64,000 nucleotides of DNA from Burkholderiales bacterium (GCA_014860445.1 JACZJT010000042.1:1-64000); one strand, 5' to 3'; counted from the stretch's first letter, positions 1 through 8,286 are shown. Notes: a model not told the origin generated them from the sequence alone. Translations and numbers: made by a program.

Positions 1-15
1 TACCTGGTTGAGTAG
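1..15 (+). CDS. possible 3' tail of an upstream gene (partial)
   Basis: The first codons read Tyr-Leu-Val-Glu followed by TAG at 13-15, 21 bases before the next start codon. Biotinyl (biotin carboxyl carrier) domains often end in a similar Leu-Val-Glu stretch, and the two genes that follow are decarboxylase membrane subunits, so this could be the end of the alpha or biotin-carrier subunit. Four codons cannot prove it. Confidence 0.25.
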   Translation, partial: YLVE

Positions 16-36
16 CGCATTGCAGGAGTCAAACCA

Positions 37-222
37 ATGGAAAATGTCTGGGACGCGACCAAGCTGATGTTCATCATCTATGGTCTGGGGGCGATCGTGT
101 CGTTTCTTGTCGCCTGGGTCATCAAGCTGACTTTCATTGCCATTCGTGCGCATGGCGCGCGCGGCGAGGCGGGTGATGCGCAGGCGGCGCCTGCGAAGAC
201 CGGTCCGCAGGGCGGAGCCTGA
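37..222 (+). CDS. small membrane subunit, OadG/gamma-like, of a Na+-translocating decarboxylase
   Basis: A 61-residue protein with one N-terminal membrane helix (about residues 8-32) and an Ala/Gly/Pro-rich charged tail. This is the usual build of the gamma (OadG-type) subunit, which tethers the cytoplasmic carboxyltransferase to the beta subunit of Na+-pumping decarboxylases. Sequence identity alone would not assign so short a protein; the assignment rests on architecture and on the beta subunit gene starting 2 bases after its stop codon. A GGAG ribosome site lies 11 bases before the ATG. The alpha and biotin-carrier genes would be expected upstream, outside the window. Confidence 0.6.
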   Translation: MENVWDATKLMFIIYGLGAIVSFLVAWVIKLTFIAIRAHGARGEAGDAQAAPAKTGPQGGA

Positions 223-224
223 GC

Positions 225-1430
225 ATGCCGCACATCGATATTCTGCACATATTCCAGGGGGTCGCCACACTGGTGGCGGCAGGTCCGACCGTCGCGATCG
301 CGCGCATCGTGCTGATGGCCCTGGGCATCCTGTTCGTCTATCTGGGCGCCAAAGGGACACTCGAGCCCCTGATCATGATCCCCATGGGCTTCGGCATGTC
401 ATCGGTGAACGCGGCCGTGCTCTATCTGTCGGAAACGACCACCGGAACGATTTTTCTCGATCCGATGGCGAGCGAGCCGGGCAATCTCGTCAATGTTCTG
501 CAAATCGATTTTCTGCAGCCGGTCTACACCTTCATGTTCAGCAACGGTCTTATCGCCTGCCTGGTGTTCATGGGCATCGGCGTGATTTCGGATATCGGCT
601 ATATGCTGATATCACCGTTTCGCAGCATGTTCATCGCACTGTGTGCCGAGCTCGGCACGGTGCTGACATTTCCGATCGCCGTTGCCTTCGGTGTTCCCTA
701 TAAGGAGGCCGCGGCGATTGCGATGATCGGTAGCGCCGACGGACCGATGGTGCTCTATACCTCGCTGATCCTGGCAAAGGACTTGTTCGTGCCGATCACC
801 ATCGTGGCCTATCTCTACCTGAGCCTCACCTATGCCGGCTATCCCTATCTGATCAAACTGCTGATTCCCAAGGAGCTGAGGGGAATCAAGATGGACACCC
901 GGCAGAATCCGAAAGTCACCAAGGCCGAGAAAATGACATTCGCGGTCATCACTTCCGTTCTTCTGTGCCTGCTGTTTCCGGTGGCGGCGCCTTTATTCAT
1001 GTCGTTTTTCCTGGGCATCGTGATCAGGGAGTCGGGTGTAACCCAGTTCATCGACTTCATCGGCGGGCCCGTCCTCTACGGCTCGACTTTTTTCCTCGGC
1101 CTGCTGCTCGGGGTTCTATGCGAAGCCGGCACCATCCTCAATCCCAAGGTGCTGATGCTGCTCGTCCTGGGCATGCTGGCCCTGCTGATCTCCGGAATCG
1201 GCGGGATTATCGGTGGCTACATCATGTACTGGACCAGCGGCCGAACGTTCAACCCGGTCATCGGCATTGCCGGCGTGTCCTGTGTGCCGACGACGGCGAA
1301 AGTGGCGCAGAAAGCGGTGCGCGACGCCAACAAGGTCGCGCAGATTCTGCCCTGGGCGATGGGTGCGAGTATCTGCGGGGTCATATCCTCGGCGATACTC
1401 GCCGCGATCTATGTGACTTTGCTGCGCTAA
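225..1430 (+). CDS. Na+-translocating decarboxylase, beta subunit (OadB/GcdB/MmdB family)
   Basis: A 401-residue integral membrane protein with about ten helices. In this family the beta subunit decarboxylates carboxybiotin and couples this to Na+ export. The conserved motif Gly-Ser-Ala-Asp-Gly-Pro is present (about residues 168-173), as are the Gly-rich helix starting near Gly-Gly-Pro-Val-Leu-Tyr-Gly and the C-terminal segment with Pro-Thr-Thr-Ala-Lys. Length is near the family norm (about 375-430). The whole-enzyme substrate (oxaloacetate, glutaconyl-CoA, methylmalonyl-CoA or malonate) is set by the alpha subunit, which is not in the window. It is cotranscribed with the gamma-like gene. The next gene is on the other strand, so the operon ends here. 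Confidence 0.9.
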   Translation: MPHIDILHIFQGVATLVAAGPTVAIARIVLMALGILFVYLGAKGTLEPLIMIPMGFGMSSVNAAVLYLSETTTGTIFLDPMASEPGNLVNVLQIDFLQPVYTFMFSNGLIACLVFMGIGVISDIGYMLISPFRSMFIALCAELGTVLTFPIAVAFGVPYKEAAAIAMIGSADGPMVLYTSLILAKDLFVPITIVAYLYLSLTYAGYPYLIKLLIPKELRGIKMDTRQNPKVTKAEKMTFAVITSVLLCLLFPVAAPLFMSFFLGIVIRESGVTQFIDFIGGPVLYGSTFFLGLLLGVLCEAGTILNPKVLMLLVLGMLALLISGIGGIIGGYIMYWTSGRTFNPVIGIAGVSCVPTTAKVAQKAVRDANKVAQILPWAMGASICGVISSAILAAIYVTLLR

Positions 1431-1812
1431 ACAGGATTCCAGCCTGAAATATTGACGGGGCGCATGCTGCGCCGCATCAACATCGCTTCGACAGTGCGCA
1501 AACCTGTACGCGCGTGATTTCCGCGGGAAAACGGCGTCCGGAACGCCGGTCCTCCGTAAGTTTGCCGTAAGCTTTTGTGTATATCGTTGACCAGATAACA
1601 CCGCCGTCGAAAACAAAATTAGGCTTTCTGACAAGGCACAGACTACAGGCGACGCGGGATTCACTTGAACGACCGGGCTTCGGAGGTTCTTCAAGGGAGG
1701 AGGTGGAGTGGCCGATTGCGACAAAGGCAAGACCGGTGACTGCGAAACATTCCGGCTAGCGTTGCGCGGCCTGCGGGCGGCTTACGCGGGCAGGCGCCGC
1801 AATGAAGTCCAT
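1431..1812. other. 382-bp gene-free stretch between two converging genes
   Basis: It holds a perfect 6-bp stem with a 3-base loop (GGCGCA-TGC-TGCGCC, 1459-1473) 29 bases after the decarboxylase stop. No T-run follows, so terminator function is uncertain. A purine-rich GGGAGGAGGTGGA at 1695-1707 resembles a ribosome site before a GTG at 1708, but the frame that follows runs antisense through the next gene and looks non-coding. I see no convincing promoter pair, tRNA or repeat. Confidence 0.4.
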
Positions 1813-2511
1813 TCAGGCGGGCGGCGCCCTGCCATCGCCCGCCGTGGCCATTACCGACGCAGCATCGAGCGTTTGGCGCAACTCCCGGCGAATTTCCTGC
1901 CAGCGGAAACGTATCGAATTGCGCACAATTCCCTCATCGAGCTCTTTCAGAACATCGACGATCGGAGCCCAGTACACCAGCGCGCCCGGACTCTCGCAGA
2001 AGGGCGCATTGTCGTCCGTCTGCGCGCTCCAGATACACAGCGCGAGCCGCGCGCGCACGCGCCCGGCATGCTCGGCGAATTCCGGCCCCGCGTCGGCAGG
2101 TGTGCCGGTTTCGGCGAGGATCTCGTCCACCATCCGGCAGATCAGGCGACCGACATCAGCATTCGGCGCGCCACCGGTGCGGTGCAGCATTCCGCCGACA
2201 TAAGCGCTGAGATCGGACAGGCAAGCCAGCCAGACATGCCATTTGGCGATGTTGGTGGCGACCACGAACTGCTCGTCTTCGTAGAGCAGGGCAAGGCGGG
2301 TGCCGGCCCGCGTACGCAGGTAACCATAGAGCGTCATCTGTGCGACGTAGCTGGCGCGCGTGCGCAGGAAATTGCGCAGTGCGGCAGCGTCGCGGATCGA
2401 CTCGACACTGCGCTTTCCGCCGAACCGCCGGCGCAGTGCCGCGATGAGGCGCTCAAGCATCGCTGGCTGGGAGGGCGAATCGATATTGACCGTATCGTCT
2501 TGTGTTTGCAT
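1813..2511 (-). CDS. conserved hypothetical protein next to the symporter operon
   Basis: A 232-residue soluble protein (238 if the ATG at 2529 is used), without signal peptide or membrane helix. It has an Arg-rich start, then an Asp/Arg-rich helical N-half and a central region with the pattern Leu-Tyr-Glu-Asp-Glu-Gln-Phe and Asn-Ile-Ala-Lys-Trp-His. I recognise the general look from proteins found beside DUF4212 symporters in proteobacteria, sometimes labelled esterase, but see no Gly-x-Ser-x-Gly nucleophile motif and would not assign an enzyme. Codon use fits this strand better than the antisense frame. It is divergent from the symporter operon and shares the 160-bp region before it. Confidence 0.65.
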   Translation of the reverse strand: MQTQDDTVNIDSPSQPAMLERLIAALRRRFGGKRSVESIRDAAALRNFLRTRASYVAQMTLYGYLRTRAGTRLALLYEDEQFVVATNIAKWHVWLACLSDLSAYVGGMLHRTGGAPNADVGRLICRMVDEILAETGTPADAGPEFAEHAGRVRARLALCIWSAQTDDNAPFCESPGALVYWAPIVDVLKELDEGIVRNSIRFRWQEIRRELRQTLDAASVMATAGDGRAPPA

Positions 2512-2671
2512 GGGTGGATTATGCAGCATCGCAGTGGAAGCCGCATTTCGTCATTTCGAATAAATATACGTGCATTTTTGCCACGTCCTGAGATAATTAT
2601 GTAGGTGGCGCGGAGCGGCTCTAGGGGGAGCCGGTCATCGGTTTTAGGAGACAACCAAAGGAGGGTATGCG

Positions 2672-2935
2672 ATGAGCACTGAAGCAGAAAAAAGAGTAGA
2701 GCACTGGGGTCGAACGCGAAATCTGATGATCATGCATCTCGTGATATGGTTTTTCTTCGCTTTCGTGATTCACTGGTTTGCACCGCAGCTCAACAAGTTT
2801 TCATTCATCGGTTTCCCGCTCGGTTTCTACATGGCCGCGCAGGGTTCGCTGATCGCCTTTGTCGTGCAGTTGTTCGTGTTCGCGAGGCAGCAGCACGCGA
2901 TCGACCGCGAATTCGGCATGGCCGAAGAAGAATAA
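2672..2935 (+). CDS. small subunit of a Na+:solute symporter (DUF4212)
   Basis: An 87-residue protein with two membrane helices (about 18-38 and 48-72) and the family pattern Phe-Pro-Leu-Gly-Phe-Tyr followed by Gln-Gly-Ser and ending in Asp-Arg-Glu-Phe. This DUF4212 family is encoded directly before large SSS symporters of the VC_2705 type and is thought to be their accessory subunit. An AAAGGAGGG ribosome site sits before the ATG. Its stop is 21 bases from the large subunit's start. Two near in-frame alternatives were ignored because the ribosome site points to 2672. Confidence 0.88.
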   Translation: MSTEAEKRVEHWGRTRNLMIMHLVIWFFFAFVIHWFAPQLNKFSFIGFPLGFYMAAQGSLIAFVVQLFVFARQQHAIDREFGMAEEE

Positions 2936-2956
2936 CGGATCACCGGAGGAGACACC

Positions 2957-4786
2957 ATGAGCATGTTCAGAATCCAAGGCAATTTCATCGACAACCTGCC
3001 CAAGATCTATGCCCTCTATACCGGGGGCTTCTTCCTGTTTATCGTCGCGATGGCCATCGGCGAAAAAATGGGCATGAGCGAGGGGGCCATAGGCATCGGC
3101 TTTGTCTCGTTTACGGTGGTTATCTACGCCCTTATCGGCTGGCTTTCGCGAACGGCGCAGGTCGACGCCTATTACGTCGCGGGCCGCCAGGTACCCTCGG
3201 TGTTCAACGGCATGGCGACGGCGGCGGACTGGATGTCCGGCGCCTCCTTTGTCGCGATGGCGGGCGGCATCTACATGGCCGGCTACCCCTACCTCGGGTT
3301 CGTGGTGGGCTGGACCGGCGGTTACGTGCTGGTGTCGGTGCTGATGGCACCTTACCTGCGCAAGTTCGGCTGCTATACGGTGCCCGACTTCATCGGCACC
3401 CGGTACGGCGGCAACCTGGCGCGGGGCGTGGCAGTGGTCGTGTTGATCGTTGCTTCGTTCACCTACGTGACGGCGCAGATCAACGCCACCGGAACCATCG
3501 CCGCCAAGGTGCTGCAGATTCCGTTCGGGGTCGGTGTCTGGATCGCGCTGGTCGCGATTCTGCTGTGCGCGATGCTGGGCGGCATGCGCGCGGTGACCTG
3601 GACCCAGGTGGCACAGTACATTGTGCTGATCGTCGCCTACCTCGTGCCGGTGTTCTGGATGTCGTCGAAGCAGGGATTCGGCTATTTCCCGCAGTTCGAG
3701 TATGGCCCGGCGGTGGCCAAGCTGGGGCAGCTCGAGGTTCTGCACCAGGTGGGCGTACTCAAGCCCGCGCAGGCGGTGGCGGGCTTGAGCGCGCTGACGA
3801 ACTCGCACGCGGCGGCGTCCAGCGATCCGATCGCGACGTTCAGGTTCGTCACCCTGGTCGCCTGCATGATGATGGGCACGGCGTCGCTGCCGCACATCCT
3901 GATGCGCTACTTCACTACGCCCTCGGTGAAAGCCGCGCGCGATTCCGTGGCCTGGTCGCTACTGTTCATTTTCCTGCTGTACTTTACGGCGCCCGCCCTG
4001 GCGACGCTGACCAAGCTGCAGCTCCTTGATCCGACCCTCGCCACCAGCATCATCGGCAAGCCCATCGAGGCCGTGATGGCACTCGATTGGGTGCAGAAAT
4101 GGGGCAACGTCGGTTTTCTGAGCATCATCGACAGTAATAAAGACGGCATTCTGCAGATCAACGAGTTCTTCATGCGTGCCGATATCGTGGTGCTGGCGAC
4201 GCCGGAGATGGCGGGATTGCCAGCGGTGGTTTCCGGCCTGGTAGCAGCCGGCGGATTGGCGGCCGCCATGTCGACGGCGGACGGACTGCTGCTCGCGATC
4301 GCCAACGCGCTGTCGCACGACATCTATTACAAGATGATCGATCCGAAGGCGGACACCAAGCACCGGCTCATCGTGGCGCGCGTACTGCTCCTGTTCATCG
4401 GCGCAGCCGGCTCGGCGGTGGCGAGTCTGCGCTTGACCAATATCCTCGGGGGGGTGGCCTGGGCCTTCGACTTTGCCATGTCCGGCCTGTTCTTCCCGCT
4501 GGTGCTGGGCGTCTGGTGGAAGCGGGCCAACCGGCCCGGCGCGATTGCCGGCATGGTGGTGGGTCTGGGCACGGGATCCTGGTACCTGTACATGGTCAAG
4601 TGGGGCGGCATGAAGCCCTGGTACGGGCTGGACGACCTGCGCTTTGGCATCATCGGCGCGGCGGCGAGCTTGATCGCCATGATCGTGGTGACGCTCATGA
4701 CTGCGCCGCCGGACAAGGAGACGCAGGACATGATCGACGAAGTCCGGATTCCGAAGGGCGCGTCCGTGATGTCCGCGACGCACTAG
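2957..4786 (+). CDS. Na+:solute symporter, VC_2705 type (SSS family, ActP-related)
   Basis: A 609-residue protein with about 13 membrane helices that should import an organic acid or similar solute with Na+. It has the SSS core signature around Gly-Leu-Val-Ala-Ala-Gly-Gly-Leu-Ala-Ala-Ala-Met-Ser-Thr-Ala-Asp-Gly, close to acetate permease ActP. It is longer than typical SSS members because of two extra loops: an Ala-rich loop (about residues 250-290) and a loop at residues 385-410 with a canonical EF-hand pattern (Asp392-x-Asn-x-Asp-Gly-Ile-x-Gln-x-x-Glu403). The pairing with DUF4212 supports the VC_2705 assignment. Substrate is unknown; the nearby decarboxylase suggests carboxylates but does not prove it. 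A terminator follows 18 bases after the stop. Confidence 0.9.
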   Translation: MSMFRIQGNFIDNLPKIYALYTGGFFLFIVAMAIGEKMGMSEGAIGIGFVSFTVVIYALIGWLSRTAQVDAYYVAGRQVPSVFNGMATAADWMSGASFVAMAGGIYMAGYPYLGFVVGWTGGYVLVSVLMAPYLRKFGCYTVPDFIGTRYGGNLARGVAVVVLIVASFTYVTAQINATGTIAAKVLQIPFGVGVWIALVAILLCAMLGGMRAVTWTQVAQYIVLIVAYLVPVFWMSSKQGFGYFPQFEYGPAVAKLGQLEVLHQVGVLKPAQAVAGLSALTNSHAAASSDPIATFRFVTLVACMMMGTASLPHILMRYFTTPSVKAARDSVAWSLLFIFLLYFTAPALATLTKLQLLDPTLATSIIGKPIEAVMALDWVQKWGNVGFLSIIDSNKDGILQINEFFMRADIVVLATPEMAGLPAVVSGLVAAGGLAAAMSTADGLLLAIANALSHDIYYKMIDPKADTKHRLIVARVLLLFIGAAGSAVASLRLTNILGGVAWAFDFAMSGLFFPLVLGVWWKRANRPGAIAGMVVGLGTGSWYLYMVKWGGMKPWYGLDDLRFGIIGAAASLIAMIVVTLMTAPPDKETQDMIDEVRIPKGASVMSATH

Positions 4787-4803
4787 CGATTCCGTAGCTA
4801 AAT

Positions 4804-4843
4804 GGGCCGGGGCGAGCAGCAATCGTCCCGGCCCTGTTTTTTT
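4804..4843 (+). terminator. rho-independent terminator of the symporter operon
   Basis: A 12-bp stem (GGGCCGGGGCGA at 4804-4815 pairing with TCGTCCCGGCCC at 4823-4834, one G-T pair) closes a 7-base loop and is followed by TG and seven T residues. It begins 18 bases after the symporter stop codon. Confidence 0.93.
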
Positions 4844-4879
4844 CGAGCCGAATGATCACGCTGAATATGAGGTCGCGCC

Positions 4880-5236
4880 GTGTTTGAAGGGATTCCGTTC
4901 TGGGCCATCGTGGTGGATTACGTGCTCGGGGTAGTCATGTGGACGCTGATCGGGCGCTTCGCGATGGGGATTTTCCTGCCCGAGGACAGTTCGTTCTTCT
5001 TCATGCGCGTATTCGTGAAATCCACCGATCCCCTGCTGAAGCTGTTCAAGCCGGTGACGCCCGCGTTCCTGATCCAGCCGATGCGGCCTGTCTACGTCGC
5101 ATGGTTCTTTTTCATGTTCCGTTTCTATGCCATGCCCTGGTTGCTGGGCTACTCGATGATGGGCATGCTGTCGTTTCCCCTCGAGGGGGAGGTGGCGCAG
5201 GTTATTTCCAGACTGTTCGGAAAATTTCTGAATTAG
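4880..5236 (+). CDS. small membrane protein, possibly YggT-like
   Basis: A 118-residue hydrophobic protein starting with GTG. Helices lie at about residues 6-33 and 68-95, with a shorter hydrophobic stretch near 100-110. Between them is a segment with Thr-Asp-Pro-Leu-Leu-Lys-Leu-Phe-Lys-Pro that resembles the repeat of YggT-family membrane proteins, where Thr-Asp-Pro-Leu-Leu-Arg is conserved. YggT proteins have been linked to osmotic tolerance and cell division. The match is to one short motif only, so a separate family is possible. It follows the symporter terminator and should have its own promoter; none is obvious. Confidence 0.6.
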   Translation: MFEGIPFWAIVVDYVLGVVMWTLIGRFAMGIFLPEDSSFFFMRVFVKSTDPLLKLFKPVTPAFLIQPMRPVYVAWFFFMFRFYAMPWLLGYSMMGMLSFPLEGEVAQVISRLFGKFLN

Positions 5237-5485
5237 CGCAGCCTCTGGCTGGTCGATGAGTCTTGGCGTAGCGGCGCCGCAATGCACGCCTGCGCACTCC
5301 TGCAGTTTCTTGAGCGGGCTGGGTACTACTTCACGCTCGCGGAACCCCCGTCTGGCCGATAATGTAGCGATGTCCGACTTCGCCCCTGGCTTTCGTTCCG
5401 GACCCCGCGCTTGCAGGCGGGGTGCGCGGCCCGCTGCCGGTTTCGATAGGGCAAGTCGCGCCTCCGGTTACCAGGGTTGCAGCGA

Positions 5486-5956
5486 ATGGCGATGACCATC
5501 AGCCAGTGGGAGCGCGCAGAAAGGCGTGAAAACCCGCGTACCCACCTGCATCTCAGGCTGGCCCTCGTCTATCCGCAGCGCGCAGGGGTGCCGGTACGCC
5601 CGATCTATCATGGTTCGACGCACGACATCTGCATGTCCGGCCTGTCCATGCTCGCCGACGAAAATGTTTTTTACGAAGGCGAGGTCAGCGTGCTCCTTGC
5701 CCTGCCTCCGGCGCACACCTGGGCATCGCAGAAAATCATTACGGCCACGGCCCTCATGAGCTATGCGATCCACTCGTCCAAGCTCAATGCGTACAAAATC
5801 GGCCTGACGTTTCAGGACTTCAAGGAAGACGGAAAGTCGCTGTTGCTGGCGGCCTTGCGCGGTGCCTTGAAAAACCCGGACGACGGCGACGCGCAAATCG
5901 GCGAGGGCAGAACCATAACGGGCCGGACGAGCGACAGCCAACGGCGCGGCTGGTAA
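5486..5956 (+). CDS. PilZ-domain protein
   Basis: A 156-residue soluble protein with the N-terminal PilZ signature Glu-Arg-Arg-x-x-x-Arg (about residues 9-15) and the second signature around Asp-Ile-Cys-Met-Ser-Gly (about 45-50). The consensus of the second motif is Asp/Asn-x-Ser-x-x-Gly; here Cys replaces Ser. PilZ domains bind cyclic di-GMP and switch motility, exopolysaccharide or other outputs, and a GGDEF protein is encoded at 19998-21593. I preferred the ATG at 5486 (or 5492) over a TTG at 5477, since the signature begins soon after. It converges on yceH with a 20-bp gap. Confidence 0.75.
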   Translation: MAMTISQWERAERRENPRTHLHLRLALVYPQRAGVPVRPIYHGSTHDICMSGLSMLADENVFYEGEVSVLLALPPAHTWASQKIITATALMSYAIHSSKLNAYKIGLTFQDFKEDGKSLLLAALRGALKNPDDGDAQIGEGRTITGRTSDSQRRGW

Positions 5957-5976
5957 GCAGGCATCGGGATCGTTAT

Positions 5977-6651
5977 CTAGTCACCAGCGGTATCCTTGAT
6001 CCGGCGCTTGAGTTCCGCCACTTCGGCCTCCAGATCGGCCAAGCGCCGTTCCAGTTGTTCGATGCGCGTCCCGGCGGCGTTCGTGCCCGTTGCCGGAAGC
6101 GCGAAGGCCTGCGGGCCGTCGGTTTCGGCGGTCTCGGCGATTTCGCCGCTGAAAAGGTGCGCGTAGCGCGATTCGCGCTTTCCCGGCTCGCGCGCGAGGC
6201 GTACCACGAAAGGGCCGTCCTCCCGTTGCGCCAGCCCGGCAAGGGCAGCCTCGACTTCCGAGACGTCGCCGAAGCGGCACAGGCGGCTCGCGCGGCTGCG
6301 CAACTCCCCGGATGTCTGTGGACCGCGCAGAAAAAGCTCGCACATGATGCCCAGTTCCTGCGGCGAGAACTGCAGGGTTCCAAACGTCGTGTTGCAGAAC
6401 AGATGCTGGAATTTGGGTACGCGATGTCCGTAACCGCTTTGTTCGCTGACCAGACGCTTTCTGACCAGTTCGTCGACGAGTTGCTGGACCCCGGACTCGT
6501 CCAGATCCAGAACCGGATCGCGATTGCTTTTCTGGTTGCAGGCGTTGGTGAGCGCGTTCAGGGACAGGGGATACTGTTCCGGAGTGGTAATTTCCTTTTC
6601 GATCAGGCAGCCGATTACGCGGGTTTCATGCAGCGTGAGTTCCAGGTTCAT
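5977..6651 (-). CDS. yceH: YceH family protein (DUF480)
   Basis: A 224-residue protein, close to E. coli YceH (about 215). The start Leu-x-Glu-x-Arg-Val-Ile-Gly-Cys-Leu-Ile-Glu-Lys-Glu, then [10 protein letters not shown] and Ala-Cys-Asn-Gln-Lys-Ser-Asn-Arg, are hallmark DUF480 motifs. The fold is two winged-helix domains, the second around Arg-Gly-Pro-Gln-Thr-Ser-Gly-Glu-Leu. The C-terminal 25-30 residues form a predicted coiled coil (Leu-Glu-Arg-Arg-Leu-Ala-Asp-Leu). Cellular role is poorly known. Confidence 0.9.
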   Translation of the reverse strand: MNLELTLHETRVIGCLIEKEITTPEQYPLSLNALTNACNQKSNRDPVLDLDESGVQQLVDELVRKRLVSEQSGYGHRVPKFQHLFCNTTFGTLQFSPQELGIMCELFLRGPQTSGELRSRASRLCRFGDVSEVEAALAGLAQREDGPFVVRLAREPGKRESRYAHLFSGEIAETAETDGPQAFALPATGTNAAGTRIEQLERRLADLEAEVAELKRRIKDTAGD

Positions 6652-6702
6652 GGTGTCGACCTCGATGATGAAATGCAGCTTAGTCCGGTTTGCAGTCTGG
6701 CA

Positions 6703-7959
6703 TCAATGCCGGGGCGGTTTGAGCGTCGCCGAGAGCAGGATGGCCGCGCCGGCCATCGCGGCGGCCATGTAGAAGCTCGAGGAAAAACTGCCTGATCGCT
6801 CGGCGAGCATGCCGGCGATTGCAGGCCCGCTAATCTGGCCCAGGCCGAAAATCAAAGTGATGAACCCCAGTCCCCTGGCCGCGTTCTCGGGGCCGGCATA
6901 GTCGCCCACCGCTGCCGCCATGATCGCGGGAATGCTCCAGGCGACAAGCCCGTAACAGAATATGGAAAGATAAAGAAATATCCCGGGCAGGCCGCTCGCA
7001 ACCAGCAGATAGGCCAGGAACTGGAATGAAAACACGATCATCATGCCCGTTTTTCTGCCCAGCTTGTCGGATACGGATCCGAACACCGGCCCCGAAAACA
7101 GGCTGAGAAAGCCGACCACCGACCAGAAATTGCCCGCCAGCGCTTCCGACAGGCCTCTCTCCTTGACCAGTGTCGTGACGATGAAGGTGGCATAGATGAC
7201 GTAGGTGTAGCCGAACAGGAAATAGATCGCTCCCAGATGATAGATCGCCTTGCTGCGATAGATGTCGATCTTCGCCTGGGGCGCGGTTCTATCGCTTTCG
7301 GTGCTGCCGCGCCCGCTTTCCCCGCTTATCGCGAGCCCGAGGTCGGCCGGTTTGTTGCGCAGAAAGACCAGGCACAGGAATGCGATTGTGACGACCATTG
7401 CCCCGAGTGAAAGCCAGCTGCCGCGCCAGCCCTCGGCGCCGTTTATGCGGTTCACATAGGGAATGAACAAGCCTGCGAACACGATGGCGATGCCGCTGCC
7501 CATGGCCATGTACCCCGCAGCCTTGCCGCGGTTTTTGCGCTCGAACCATGTCGATGCAAGGCTCATCATCGATACATTTGCGCCGCCGCTCCCCATGCCG
7601 GTGAGCACATACAGCGCGAGCAGGGCCGCAAACGTCCCGGACCGGCTCAGCAGGGACATGGTCAACCCGACCAGCAGCAGCGAAAGGAATATGAAATTGC
7701 GCTGGCCGATGCGGGCGACGATCATGCCGCTGAAAAAAACGGCAACGAGATAGCCGATGAAATTGCCGGTGCTGATGAAACCCATCTGCGCATAGCTGAG
7801 CTCCAGCGTGACGGCCATGGACGGAAGCAGCATGCCGAGCGCAAAGCGCCCGAAGCCCAGGCTCGCGATGGTGCACAGCGTGCCAGCGGCGACGATAATC
7901 CAGCCGTAATAGAAGGGCAGCCGGTTCGATTTCGGATTGGTCATCCGAAAATATAGCAT
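6703..7959 (-). CDS. MFS transporter
   Basis: A 418-residue major facilitator with 12 predicted helices. The N-terminal Tyr-Tyr-Gly-Trp-Ile-Ile-Val, the loop after helix 2 (Gly-x-x-x-Ala-Arg-Ile-Gly-Gln-Arg) and the loop after helix 8 (Ser-Asp-Lys-Leu-Gly-Arg-Lys) are typical of this superfamily, close to the group that includes oxalate/formate and monocarboxylate transporters. It lies 39 bases downstream of the small aor-cluster gene on the same strand, so it could be co-transcribed and carry a substrate or product of that pathway. Substrate is not deducible. A second ATG at 7944 is an alternative start; neither has a good ribosome site. Confidence 0.85.
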   Translation of the reverse strand: MLYFRMTNPKSNRLPFYYGWIIVAAGTLCTIASLGFGRFALGMLLPSMAVTLELSYAQMGFISTGNFIGYLVAVFFSGMIVARIGQRNFIFLSLLLVGLTMSLLSRSGTFAALLALYVLTGMGSGGANVSMMSLASTWFERKNRGKAAGYMAMGSGIAIVFAGLFIPYVNRINGAEGWRGSWLSLGAMVVTIAFLCLVFLRNKPADLGLAISGESGRGSTESDRTAPQAKIDIYRSKAIYHLGAIYFLFGYTYVIYATFIVTTLVKERGLSEALAGNFWSVVGFLSLFSGPVFGSVSDKLGRKTGMMIVFSFQFLAYLLVASGLPGIFLYLSIFCYGLVAWSIPAIMAAAVGDYAGPENAARGLGFITLIFGLGQISGPAIAGMLAERSGSFSSSFYMAAAMAGAAILLSATLKPPRH

Positions 7960-7998
7960 TGTTTCGGCCTGTCACCTGCGCGGCCGCGCGCGCGGAAA

Positions 7999-8286
7999 TC
8001 AGCCGCCGCCGCGACGGAAATACCGTTCGAAGCGCGCCATGAACTCGTCGATCTCCCCGGCCGAATAGCCGCTGAACGTAAAGTCGACGCGATGGCGCTC
8101 GAGTCGTATCAGTCCAATTTGCAACTGCGGCATAGCCGCGAAACCGATGCGCCAGCCGCGCCCGCCTTCATTGTATGAGTAGGCCTCCTCTTCCTCGATG
8201 AAGGCGACGTCCTTGACCGCGGCGGGCAGCAGGCGGCGGAAGTCCGCACGCGTGATGGTCATCTCGAAGCGCAGCGGCAACTTCAT
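7999..8286 (-). CDS. small protein of the aldehyde oxidoreductase cluster, function unknown
   Basis: A 95-residue soluble protein with a basic start, an acidic Glu-Glu-Glu-Glu-Ala-Tyr-Ser-Tyr stretch near residue 33, a beta-rich centre (Gly-Trp-Arg-Ile-Gly-Phe, Ile-Gly-Leu-Ile-Arg-Leu-Glu) and a C-terminal helix (Glu-Phe-Met-Ala-Arg-Phe-Glu-Arg-Tyr-Phe-Arg-Arg-Gly-Gly-Gly). No Cys or His cluster and no signal peptide. It starts 14 bases after the MoaD-like gene stops, which ties it to the aor transcript and suggests a maturation or accessory role; that is an inference from position only. I do not recognise the family. An ATG at 8262 is another possible start. Confidence 0.6.
   Translation of the reverse strand: MKLPLRFEMTITRADFRRLLPAAVKDVAFIEEEEAYSYNEGGRGWRIGFAAMPQLQIGLIRLERHRVDFTFSGYSAGEIDEFMARFERYFRRGGG

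Noticed and set aside
1708-2604. GTG with a strong purine-rich ribosome-like site, frame running to 2604
   Set aside because: From 1813 on it is antisense to a better protein-like frame and has no recognisable domain; the purine tract may be chance.
2746-4029. A 427-codon plus-strand frame overlapping the symporter
   Set aside because: Arg/Gly-rich shadow; the symporter frame has membrane helices and family motifs.
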